A stretch of DNA of 64,000 nucleotides from assembly GCF_024679095.1 (NCBI RefSeq), contig NC_066544.1, forward strand, positions 7,762,490 to 7,826,489. The letters are read 5' to 3'. The stretch's first letter is position 1. Every line of letters starts with the position of its first letter. Positions 46,539 to 58,166 of this stretch are shown piece by piece. Under the pieces are notes generated by a model that was not told the DNA's origin, ran no database searches, and was given only the letters and a program-made list of their open reading frames with translations. The DNA comes from Eriocheir sinensis. Taxonomy: Eukaryota; Arthropoda; Malacostraca; Decapoda; Varunidae. Position numbers and translations under genes: made by a program.

Positions 46539-49500
46539 TCACTGTGTCCCAGAGGGCCTGCAAAGGAGAACAAGGAGTCAATAAAAAAACTCTTAGAAAT
46601 AGTAAAATAGGGGCTAATGTGGCATAGACAGGAAGTGTTAATGGTTACCCCAAGAGTAAAAAAAACTACATAACATTCAGAATATGCATCAGATATGGAT
46701 GTAGAATGTATCACAGCCATAAGATACATGTTGTAGGAATTAGCTATGTGAGAGAATCACATTGTATATAAATTAAGTCAAGATGGGATTGAGAAAGTAA
46801 TGAGAATGTCCACAAATTTTGGTATGGGTTTAACAGTAAGAGGAGAGAATTGTTGAGTAGTTGAATGGGTGACACTTGGTACTCCGAGATTGTTGGACAT
46901 GTGGTAAGAAAGAATGAGGATGACTTGGTGAAGAGCATCCATGAGAGCAAGATTGAGGGAAATGGTGTAAGGGAGACACCACCAACAGAATGGATCAATA
47001 GAGTGAATGAGTACTGGAGCAATTTGGCAGGTGAGGGATTGAGATTATGGACAGGGAGAGCTGGTGAAGGGGATACAGGAGACTTTAATCTGTCCACACT
47101 CTTGAGCAATATTTTCATGAGGGGTCAGGGCTTCGGATATAGACAAATATTCGACTGATAAAAGTTCATGAATCTGAGAACATTAACTTACAAAACTAAT
47201 GACTATTCTGCAAAGAGCAAATGTCTGAAGACAACACCCACCTGTTAACTCTTTCGATATCCCCATTTTCTTTTTATTCTTTTCCTTACTTTACTGTCAC
47301 TGTCTTTTATTTTCCATATCCATGTCTGCTCATTGAGGGGGCTTTGTTTGTCTACATATTTTTATTTTTATTTTATTTTGATGCCCTTTCATGAATCCCA
47401 ATAATAATAATAATGATTAGAGGAGGCACTTACTTGGCCCATTCCACACTCAGGATCAAGTGGTCATAACCGTAGCCGTTGAGGATCTGGATGGCCTTGG
47501 CAGCATCTTCTCTCCTCTGAGTGTGGGAGTTGGGGAGGAAAATGACAGTTGTTGATTACATTTGATTCCTTGACTGACTTGCCTACAGCCTGTTCCACGG
47601 AGTCTATCAAAGCAAGGCTCACCAGATGGGAAAAGTTTTGTTCCTTAACCACTAATCTGCCTCATTACACAATGAGTTGGAGAAGCTGAGCCATTAATTC
47701 ATCAGTAATTCATTGCACCATGTTGATGAAAAAACAATTTTTTTTTAACTATGAATTATTTCTTTCATGATTGGAAATATGTTCAGAAAATGTGTTACAG
47801 CATAGCCTAAAAGTAGGGCATGTCATCACACTCCCATCACCTGGTGAGCACTACTTTTGTCAGTTGCTGGAATGGACTGTACTAAGTAGATGCAAAAGAA
47901 AATACCAAATAACTTTAACTGAAAATACATTCAATATTTCAGTCTCAGTCTCAGTCTCTCAGAGTCTCTCTCTCAGAGTCTCTCTCTCTCTCTCTAAAAA
48001 AAAAAAAAAAATAAATAAATACAGGAAATCGATATAAAACTCGATGTAAAAAATTCGGATATACGAAAGTGAAAAATATAGGACAATTTTCGGTTCACGA
48101 AAGACATGCTTAGATATCTAAAGCACGACAGTTTCACGCCCACTGTTTCGCACGATGTCTATATCGGTCGCCATCAACAGCCTCACGCACACTCGCAGTG
48201 ATTAGGCAGCAAGTGTCCATGTCCAGTCCCTCCACTTCAACGCCATCACTTAGCGTTGCCAGTTTGTGAACCCCTTGCTTCGACTCGAATCGAAACACAT
48301 CCCAGCCAGCGTGAGGAAACGTGAGGGTGATGGAGGGGTTGGGGGGGGCTTGAGGTGCGGTGGTGTACTGTTTGGCACGTGTTTACACGAGAGTCGAAAC
48401 TGGCCTTTCACAGCTTGGGAAGTAAACATTGGCAATGTTAAGTGATGAGTTGTAGTGACGAGTTAGAGGGGATTGTCCTAACATATGTAATGCATTTCTA
48501 TAACAGTAAAGGAACAGGAAATGGTAATTGTTTTTAATTATTTATGAGCCTTATGTTTCATTGTATTGTGAGTAGTAAATTGCTTTTAAGCATAGTTATA
48601 TTTAACTTTTTTTTTTTTTTTTTTTTTGCTGGCGCTGGTCCCTAACCCCCCTATTTATTAACAATCCTATGGGGGAAATGGCTTCCATATACGAAAAATC
48701 GATAAACGAAAGGTTTTTTCAGTCCCTAACCCTTTCGTATATAGGGGATTTCCTGTAAATAAATAAATAAAGATTATACCTCAAGAAAAAACTGAATGCA
48801 AAGGGCTTTCTCAAGAAGCTGCAGCTTTTTCATCAATTCCTCACCTTGAAATTGATGAAGGCAAATCCCTTGGACTGGCCAGTGTTTTTGTCCTTGGCCA
48901 GGAAGATGCGGCTGATGTCCCCGAAGGGCCGGAAGAGGTCCTGAAGATCCTGCTCCCTGGTGTTCTCTGACAGGTTGGTCACACGCACTGTTGCTGTTTC
49001 ATCTGAGGACAACAATCAAAGCAGTGTTACCTATCACAGCTCCTTGATGTAGCACCTGTAGAATGTAGTTCCTCTTGATGATTGATACTGCTTAAAATTC
49101 AAAATTTACCTCTCACCTTGGTATCTGTTATCATTGCCCAACACATGTATCAAATTTTATCTGATAAGCTGGTGAAGGTCAATGTCAGGAAGAGAAATGA
49201 AGAACAGTTGTGACAGGGAAAACCATAATCCGAAATTCTCAAATAAATGGTGAACCTCTCTGAAGGTGAGTAAGGTTTTAAGTGGTGTCTGGGTGCTTTG
49301 ACAAAAAGTGATGAAATAAGAGTGGAACTTCCAGCACATTCCTCTACAGATCAATTTATCATGTTCCCAACCACATGGCTCACAAGAAACAAGGCAACAC
49401 CTGCTCACCTCGACCCCTGGAGGACATCATGGACTCTCCCTTCTTGGAGCCTCCGTCCCTCATGGAAGGAGGGACGTACTTGCCCTGTGTGCCTCCAGCA

Positions 49501-52500
49501 AGCTTGGCCTTGTCCACTGGTGGCCCTCCAGGCTGAGCAGCCTCTTCCTCTGGCTTCTCCTCACCCTGCGTGGAAACACCGTAGAGAATTATGCAAAGCT
49601 TTCTATAATGCTCTCAATATAGGAAAACTCCCTAACATGCATTCAAAAAAGATGTTAATTCAGACTAGGGGGTTCTGCCTGAGGCTTACCAGGAGAGAGG
49701 AGCGGAGGGGCTCCAGCTTGTCCTTGTAGGGGCACTGCTTGGTCCAATGGTCCTCCTTACACAGCCGACACTTGACCTGACCCTTCTGTGCATCCATCAG
49801 CTTCTTCTTCAGCTCCTCTTGTTCATTCGTTTCCTCCTCCTTGTTACTCAGGAACTGTTGGCAGAAAGAACTTTCAGTATATGGTATCAAACACAGAAAA
49901 CTTTGGCAGCATCAATGCCCCAAAAAATGCCCATTTATGATGGTGCCTTTTCCATGTTGCTCCTTGAAGTAGTATGTACAATCATCATACAAACATACAA
50001 GATGAAAATGCTAAAAATGAGAAAACATACAAAGAAACTTGCAAGCTCCCTTCCTTGTAACAATAATCACATAAAGCACAGACTTTCCCTTGCTCCCTCC
50101 CCCCTTCCCCAGCCAGGCCTTCAACATACATGCATGAACACGTCCTCAGCAGTGATGGTTGTGGCTGGGTTGGGGCCAGGCTTGTCATTCTTACTGAGGC
50201 CGTACTTCTTCCAAGTCTTCCTCTCGGCAATGGTCCGGGCCACGCGGTGCTTCTCAATCTTGTAGTGGCTCACGATCTGAGAATAAAAAGCATTACATTA
50301 GTGAAACACTTCCTGGTGGAGAAAGCATCTCTGATAAAAGACAAAATCTACACAACCAAGGAACTGAAATGTAGTCATCTGCTGAGAAAGAAAACAAATT
50401 ATTACATGAACATTTCAATGCAAAAACAATAATCTTTTTCTGCTATGCTCACCTTGACCTTCTTCCCATCATCATTGAGTGTGTACTCTGTGATGGTCTT
50501 GGTGCTTCCGTCATTCTTCTCAACAGGCGGCGGAAGGTTACCTCCTGGAAGGTAAAAAAAATGTGTGCTTGTCATCTGCAGTGATATGACAGGCAAATGA
50601 TAATGCAGCTATTTTATATGGAGACATTAAATTCTTTCATATATTTAAATGCACCTTATATGGTTATACTTTTGAAAAGAAAGAAATATGTCACTTTGAC
50701 AATTTGTTCAATGACTTCTGAGTTCTGCTGACTGGTTGATGGGATGCCAGTTTGGGTGTTGCCATTATGCCAGTCACCATCATGCTGCACCCACACTCCA
50801 CCTCCTCCACCTGGTACAGTGTCTTACCTTCGACCTCCTCCACTTCATCAGCCCAACTGGACTTGACCCTGAGGGAAAAGTAAACACATATATAATTAAA
50901 AGATGATTTACAATAAATTCCAAATTTTCTTGACATGAGACCCTATAACAGGGTTTGGTGATAATAATATAGTGAAGGAAGCAAGGGTATTCTGAAAAAA
51001 TGTCAATTTCCCTGAAAAACAAGACAGATGAATGAAAATAAAAACTCAAGACAATTATATAATATTAATGCTGATATTGGAATCTGGCCCAAGGCTTAAT
51101 TAAGTCCTGTAGCTACAGTAAATTTTTTAAAGCTCTACAAGATGTGAGTCAAGTTAATGTTACAGGGCACCAAAATAACTAAAATCTTATTGAAAAATAT
51201 AATTAGTAACCACCATACCACATGAGTAAATGCCTAATAATAGTGTGCTTCACTCAAAATTTATATAAATGCAATAACACTTCCACCACCTCTCCTCCCC
51301 TTGTATTGGCCTTCATAAAACAATGTTGAAAGAGGGTTGCCATCCTGCATCTTGTCTGGTGTGTTCATTGTAGCAGCGCTTCGAGGTGGTAACTGTGGGT
51401 GCAGTGACCTTCAACATGCTCTGACAAGGCACTCCACTTATTTACGACTCAGATAGAGGAACATCCCTTCGCAGCGTTGTTTCCCAATGACTGTGCATGG
51501 AAATTTCTATTTGCGGAGTGGTCCCTCAGGTGGTTAGTGTTGTCCAGTGAGGATGATTACTATTGCCTGGAGTAGTTTAAATATACTCCCCAACCCTAAG
51601 CCCTCTGCGAGCTATTTTGCGGCTGCGGCGGCTGCAGCGTCGCCGCGGCCAGCAGAGGAGGCGACGCGCTTTCGTAAACATTATCCCATATTTGCAAGAG
51701 TAAAAAAAAAGTCCTTGAATTGGATTTTCAAAGCGTTTCCATGACTGTTGAAGGTTTGTAGAAAAGATATATGAAGAGATAGTGATGTTTCATAAAGTAG
51801 ATTATGAGATACTGGCACGGACCTAATACGAATCTTTACCTCTTTATTTCCTTTTTGTCTCCATACAGCCCCAACACCGTGCAGATCGCCCCGTTTTCCT
51901 CCTCTAGCCTCCTAGCCCACTCCTCTCTGCCTATTACCATCACTACTCCTGCCACTAACTCCCCTCTCTGCCTCTCATAGTTGCTGCATTCCACTATTAG
52001 GTGTTCTACTGTTTCTGTCTGCCCTGTCCTACAGCTACAGTTCTGGTTTCCCCCGTCCCTGTTCCTGCCGTTTACTTCCAGGGTTCCTGTTCTTGCTTTA
52101 AACAACACTTTGCTCCCCCAGTCTCCTACATGCCCGTGTACTCCCTCTGGTTTCTGTTTCCTACTGTACCATTTTAGCGTTGACTTGCCACTCATTCCCT
52201 CCACCGATTCACCACTCTCGAGGAGAACATATTTCCTTTGTGTGTTCTATGTCGTGGTTTTTCCAGTTTGTGGGAGTGGCCTCGGGTCCGAAGATTGGAG
52301 TGCCAAGGGGCAGCCAGCTTGAGGTAGTCTTCATCTCCCCCAATACGGTCAAAGCCTTTCAAGATCTTAAACACCTCCATCATATCTCCCCTGACCCTCC
52401 TCTCCTCTAGAGTAGAAGGTTTCAGTCGAGTAAGTCGTTCTTCAGACGTGAGGTGGGCCAGGGTGGGCACCTTCTCCCAGCTGGTCTACGTGCGTGGCTT

Positions 52501-52602
52501 GGCCGCTGCCCCTCGCGACACACGGCCGCCACACCCACGAACGCCTGCCAGATATACACAACAAGGAGGTGTTCATTGTACTTACTCATCCGCGGACGGC
52601 AT
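46539..52602 (-). CDS. EIF3G: Eukaryotic translation initiation factor 3 subunit G (eIF3g), complete, 9 coding exons
   Basis: eIF3g is the RNA-binding subunit of the eIF3 complex on the 40S ribosome, acting in scanning and reinitiation. Exons in order: 52602-52586, 50868-50828, 50544-50453, 50276-50130, 49854-49690, 49565-49409, 49002-48845, 47516-47434, 46557-46539. They sum to 879 nt, i.e. 292 aa, against about 320 in human and 269 in fly. Visible landmarks: [11 protein letters not shown] (residues about 9-19, human PSWADQVEEE), [14 protein letters not shown], the zinc knuckle C128-x2-C131-x3-H135-x4-C140, [11 protein letters not shown] before the RRM, RNP2-like VRVTNL and RNP1 KGFAFINF, then [15 protein letters not shown]. 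The start sits in a perfect GCCGCCATG context. The last coding exon contributes only 19 nt (end PSGTQ), and the preceding donor contains an in-frame TAA, so intron retention would end the protein at ...EWAK. No damage seen. Confidence 0.96.
46790..47150 (+). mobile_element. LINE 3'-end fragment in the last EIF3G intron
   Basis: The frame from 46865 reads [20 protein letters not shown], then [13 protein letters not shown]. This is the W-G-H-V-x-R / R-P-P-x-x-W segment near the C-terminus of many arthropod non-LTR reverse-transcriptase ORFs. Upstream of 46865 the reading frame is broken. It is antisense to EIF3G. Confidence 0.65.
48020..48757 (+). mobile_element. TA-flanked pogo/Tigger-like element, copy 2
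   Basis: Same family and orientation as 31076-31772, with near-identical internal sequence (for example CAGCCTCACGCACACTCGCA and GAGGGGATTGTCCTAACATA). It carries several small insertions relative to copy 1. It lies in the EIF3G intron between the RRM exon and the penultimate exon. Confidence 0.88.
51836..52470 (-). mobile_element. LINE 3' portion in EIF3G intron 1
   Basis: Two adjoining frames on the minus strand. The first (52470-52192) has [20 protein letters not shown] and FSSRVVNRW, the C-terminal signature of CR1/Jockey-like reverse-transcriptase ORFs. The second (52204-51836) has SWESK-like [19 protein letters not shown] and a Cys/His cluster (CSC...[10 protein letters not shown]). 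Whether they are one ORF with a frameshift or two joined fragments is not clear. Confidence 0.7.
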
Positions 52603-52678
52603 GGCGGCGGGGGCAGCGCGGCGGGGCGGGTGGTGGCGGCGGGCCCGTGTTGACACTCACTGCCTCGAGGATTGGGCT
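52603..52678 (-). promoter_or_regulatory. CpG-rich EIF3G promoter / 5' UTR
   Basis: Dense G+C and CpG directly upstream of the EIF3G start codon (GGCGGCGGGCCCG, GGGGCGGG on the plus strand). Composition drops sharply at about 52680, where a palindromic repeat begins. Position and composition suggest a short TATA-less promoter. Confidence 0.5.
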
Positions 52679-53082
52679 CAGCGTTGCCAAATTATCGTAT
52701 TCACCACTTCATCTTTATTACTTTTAAGCCTCAAACTCTCGTACCTACACAAATAACGATAGAAAATTGAAATTAGTGTTAAAACTTCTATTCGTTGATG
52801 TTTGATTGTTTGTTTTTGCATTCGTTATTGGTCAGAAACTACGAAAATGCAATGCGATGGGTACGACAATTTAGCAACGCTGACTGGGCCGCGGTGCTAG
52901 ATTATCGTACTCACCGTAGTATTAACCAGTTTCTGACCCATAACTATTGCCAACAAACACCAATAATTAACCATTTTAACAATAAATATATATGAAGGCA
53001 GTTATTGGGGTGGAAGAGACAGTTTTTGGGTCGGATATCGGCAAACATAAGAGGCTGAGTACGACAATCTGGCACCGCTGGG
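52679..53082. repeat. Double inverted-repeat (MITE-like) unit abutting the EIF3G promoter
   Basis: The word CAGCGTTGCCAAATTATCGT at 52679 is inverted at about 52861-52882. A second pair begins at about 52893 (CGGTGCTAGATTATCGTACT) and is inverted at about 53058-53080. The four arms are variants of one sequence in the order forward-reverse-forward-reverse. The CAGCGNTGCCA-type end recalls hAT ends, but no 8-bp duplication could be confirmed. Confidence 0.7.
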
Positions 53083-53354
53083 ACTAAGCCGATGGTTCTG
53101 ATCTGGATTCTCGCCGTTCAGAATCATTCCTTCATTATTCTATTCTGTAGTTTATTCATATTTTTGCATTTACATGTATTTTTTCATTTACATTGTATGA
53201 AAATAATTGTGAAGGACCATCAATTAAGGTTCCTCCATCCCGGGACTCTTACGGTACTTCAGTCTTGTATTTATCATTCTTTACGAAACTCGATCTATAA
53301 TTCTGCGTCTTGTATTTGTATTTCTATTGAAGTACTAGAAATGGCAATACAAGG

Positions 53355-53358
<4 letters not shown>

Positions 53359-53402
<44 letters not shown>

Positions 53403-53417
53403 TTCTATCTATCTATC

Positions 53418-53488
<71 letters not shown>
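53359..53488. repeat. (CT)n microsatellite with a (TATC)n interruption
   Basis: Two (CT)n blocks are separated by TATCTATCTTTC-type tetranucleotides at about 53393-53420. Confidence 0.95.
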
Positions 53489-53491
<3 letters not shown>

Positions 53492-53589
53492 CCTGGAAAT
53501 AAATAAAATAAAAATAAAAAAATCCTGCTCATCCTCTTTATCGGTATGGTCGATAATGTGGAGAGCTGAGGAAGATAAAATATAGGAAC

Positions 53590-53843
53590 CCATACGTCAC
53601 ACTGGCTCTGCAACTTTACCTCTCTTATGTGGACGCAGGTTCGAATCCGGCGCGAGCATTTGACGCGCAGCTCACCCAACTGTTGAGCCCCTTCCTTTCC
53701 TGGCTGGCCGATGATTACCTAACCTTGTGAAACCCGGTAAAGGTAAACTGTGGTAATCCGGATGTCACACTCACCTTAATGTGCACTGCGGTAAAAGGTT
53801 CTATCTATCCCACCACGTACGTAGCTACCGGCACGCAAAAAAA

Positions 53844-53882
<39 letters not shown>

Positions 53883-53975
53883 AATAAATAAAATAAAGGA
53901 CAGCTACCTTAATGTGCACCACGGTAAATGGTTCTATCTATCCCACCACGTAGCTACCGGCAAAAAAAAAAAAAA

Positions 53976-54006
<31 letters not shown>

Positions 54007-54115
54007 ATATAATAAAATAAAATAAAAAAAAATATTGGGCAGATGAACACTAAGGCCACGTGCAGTTATACCATAGGCCATGCCCCCAGCTTTAATTTAC
54101 CTTTTCTTATCTCTA
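53590..54115 (+). mobile_element. tRNA-derived SINE with internal (AAAT)n expansions
   Basis: A perfect Pol III B box, GGTTCGAATCC, is at about 53638; the A box is weak. The body words CAGCTCACCCAAC and CCGGATGTCACACTCACC follow the order seen at 38 kb. The segment CGGTAAA...GGTTCTATCTATCCCACC, ending in (AAAT)n, is present twice (about 53790-53890 and 53930-54035). The conserved end word GGCCACGTGCAGTTATACC then resumes at about 54055. Confidence 0.65.
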
Positions 54116-54535
54116 ATGTACTCAGTCGAGGCCGAACCAGTCATGATGTGTGAAGCTGTCTGTTAAAATTCTTCCTCCTTTAATGATCTATATGTCAGAA
54201 CCCTCAGTGGTGACTTTAATTTTGGTGACCCTCATTACTGTGGTTTACTCGCTAAACTGAAAATCCTAATGCAGCCTATATACTTCACATGGATATCATC
54301 AGTCAGTGCCTCCATCCCTCACCCAAACCATCACTGTCTGGGAGCAAAGGCCGGCAACAAGTAAGGATTTATTTCGCTCAGTGACAGTCATACATGGCAC
54401 TTAAATGATATGTTAAATAAATCAACTATACATGATACATTTGACATGGATACACATAAAAACTTCTCAGTGCACACTGAACACAAGCTTTAAAAAAATA
54501 CAAGAATCAGTTTGCAAAATATTATATAGAACCCA

Positions 54536-55115
54536 TACAATGGAAAGGCTGCAGTACTTTGCAAGCACAGGACGACAAGCATTGCTGAGCCAATGTTTGT
54601 GCTGCCTGGAGAAGCTCAGCTGTGCACTGGCATTAGGAGAGCTGGGGTGTCTCTCTCTCTTTGAAACACACAAACACACACACACTCTGAAACACACAAA
54701 CTCTTTCTCTCTGAAACACATACACTCTCTCTTTTTCTCAATGAAGCACACACACACACTCTCTCTCTCTCTGAAACACACACACACTTAAGGTGTGTTG
54801 AACATTTACTTCTCCATATGGTACAACTTTGACCAAATTTGCCTATTGATCATTCCCAGCAAACCAAAAGACATGGGGCCTCTGTCAGGTGTATGAGTGT
54901 TTTGCTGGCAGCCTTGGCTATTTCCTCATTGGCTCACCAGTATGCCTCTGATGATGGTCGAGGCAAATTTCTATATATGACCACAAAGAATCCATTCAAT
55001 GGAAAAGGCTGCAGTACTTTGCAAGTACACAGCAAGCGTTGCTGAGAAACTTTTGTGCTGCCAAGAAAAGCTCAACTATGCATTGGCATTAGAAGAACTG
55101 TGGTCTCTCTGGAAA
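54536..55115. repeat. Direct duplication, ~115-bp arms
   Basis: AATGGAAAGGCTGCAGTACT...GCATTGCTGAG...GGCATTAGGAGAGCTG at 54538-54650 is repeated with differences at 54994-55105. (CA)n/(CT)n sequence lies between them. No ORF spans the arms convincingly. Confidence 0.75.
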
Positions 55116-57088
55116 TGGACACTAGGAATACCTATCCTGGCTCGGTGGCCTGGGAATCAGCCAAAAATCCCATTTGTCGACAGCAGAAATCACACCTACA
55201 TCACAAGAAATGGCAGGCATGTGTCCTCCCAACTGAACTACAGTGCCAGTGTTGAGTTGGAGGTCAATAAACTTTTCGGAACATTCATGAAACCAGTTGG
55301 ATCATGTGGACAATGGTGATGTGGCGCCTTGTTCTCATAATGAAGAGTTGGTAGTGTGGATGCGAGAGAATGGTGGTGGTGGTAGAGGGGGGGATGACTG
55401 TATGATACGTATTCCTGTTTTAGTGACGAATACTTCCACTGGACAAAAAAAAAATACAATTCAAAATTACATTATCATGACTAAAAACATGTTTACATTA
55501 AAAAAAAAATTTTTTTTTTAATTCTACACATTATTAATAAAATAAAACATTTTTTGGAAAAAAAAAAAAAAAAACACGTGGGACTTCAGCTGGTGTAAGA
55601 TAATGAAGAAACTAAACTGATGATGCCTGGTGGCAGTCACTGATGCTGACAGAGAGCTGAGAGAAGTGGTTTGCTGGGTTGTCATGTAATGGGCAGCGTC
55701 TATGGCTGTTTTTCCAATCAGTGATAATGTAATGTAACTGTTCATTCATTCTATCAGACCTGTACTTCTTTAGTAAAACATCAGACTAGCTGTCCCTCCA
55801 GTCAAAGTATCAAAGTATTGCATGGGGCCTAACAAGTTATCCTGCAATAAATATTTCCTTGTTCCAAGATCAATTGTTTATCAGACATCCTGGATGGCAT
55901 GATAATTTAACAAACTTGTAGATACATGTCAACACAATCAACAGTCATGTTGGAAAGTTTCATATTTTCAGAATTTTTTATGTATCTGCTTGCTGGAAGT
56001 CACCTTATGACAAAGTTTTCATAAACTGTGACAACACTCCCTATCATGACTGTCTGGCATGTGTACCCTTCTCAAGCTGTGCACCCTTGGGCACCCTGTC
56101 TCTGTGCACAGCATGGACGCTGCTGGGCATGTCCTAAGTGGCCAGTACACAGCCCAACAGGACATATCACATTTTCATGGACATCATTGCTGTGTGAACA
56201 GTTGATAAGGTGCAATATTAAGAGTAAATGCAGCATGCTCTTCAATGAAACTTCTGTGAGACTTGTGCTTAAACTGTGGAGTATATGAGAAATAGTTACA
56301 CTGGCTATTGAGTCACTGACAATGGCTACAAACTATAGGTCTTGACATTGCTGATCACTATGGTGTATGCTCAGACAAACTTTCAAATCTAGGTGACATA
56401 AAATACAATCATGTTAAGATGAGTATATGAATGACACATCAAGATGCCTGCTCTTGATGGGGTGGTGATGAAGCTGCTAAACTCTCTAAACTCTGTGATC
56501 CTTCTCTCCTGTGTGAGGCAGCAGAGGGTGAGGCAGCTCTGACTTTTGACAACGGTCCTACAAATAAACAGGGTCTTGAGAGGAGTTACTTGATCAACAC
56601 CAGTCCTTTCAACAAGACACACACACAGTCACTGGAAGACCTTTCATGCAGCAATAAGCAACATAGTACCTCTGACTTACAACATAAATTCTCTCCTGTT
56701 GTTGCATTTTCACATATGAAAGGTAATAATGATGTACATTCAATTGTGGTCAATGATTTTCACCTGTTCTTCAGGTAGAAACTGAGGCTGATATAAAATT
56801 GTTGTTGTAGAGCATAGTTTTGCATACATTCACAATATGAATACTTCAGCAACACTTTAAAACACAAGTAAATAAGGATACAAAGCAAACTTTCACTAAA
56901 TATAAAAAATTAGGAATTAATTTCTCAGTTTCTACCAAAAGAATCTTGAACTCTCCCAGATGCCAGATCATTTCTATTTTGGCTTGCTCGTGCATAAGTA
57001 ACATATAATTTAATGTAGTTGCATATGCACATATAACAAACTACTTACATAGGTATGAAGCATGTCAATGTAGCATTACATGAAATAC

Positions 57089-57384
<296 letters not shown>

Positions 57385-58071
57385 ATTCATTTATATTTTT
57401 AAGAGATTGTGGAGGCTCATGGACTGAAGACATATGGAAGTGCTGATCTTTCTGTCATAATTCAGCCTCATAATTTAATATTAGGAAAAGGACTACTTTG
57501 TTTCTCATAGATTCATTATATGTGGCTCAGTTTGACAACAGCAGACAGTGTATCATCAGCTTGGCACTGTTGAACTAGGTTTACTTCCCCTGCATTGGAC
57601 TTATCTCAGTGAAGATCAGATGAAAGGGGCAGAATGTGGGAAAAGTATACTCATAGTGAAGTTTAATTCATCTAAAGTTTTTATCCCCACCATTACCCTC
57701 ATTTTTATGCAACAAACAGTTACTAAAGTATACTGTAACATTTCCATTAATTTAAGAAATGTCCACAGTCATCAAAAGGATGTGGGGCATCAGCTTATGA
57801 TCTTGAAAACTGCACAGTTTGTTGTGACACTGCACTTCCTGCTTTTTAAGAAAACCCTGAGGAATAAATTATCAATAATTATGCAGCCCTGATTTTATTT
57901 AGTTCAAGATGTCTTATGCAATACCAAAGGAAGAACAGAGCCAACTCACTGAACCAAAGATGGAGGCATTATGCATTTGCTGCTGAGTGTTGCACATTAC
58001 AACTACAAATCCAGTCCATGAGCTGCCAAAAACTAAGAAGAAATAAATAAAATGTGAAAAAAAAAAAAATA

Positions 58072-58086
58072 ATATATATATATATA

Positions 58087-58164
<78 letters not shown>
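58072..58164. repeat. (TA)n microsatellite
   Basis: TA dinucleotides with one C interruption near 58088. Confidence 0.97.

Positions 58165-58166
<2 letters not shown>

Noticed and set aside
53630..53660. A genuine tRNA gene at the perfect B box GGTTCGAATCC
   Set aside because: No acceptor-stem pairing or convincing A box and anticodon arm. The sequence continues into a body shared with other interspersed copies, so it is a SINE.
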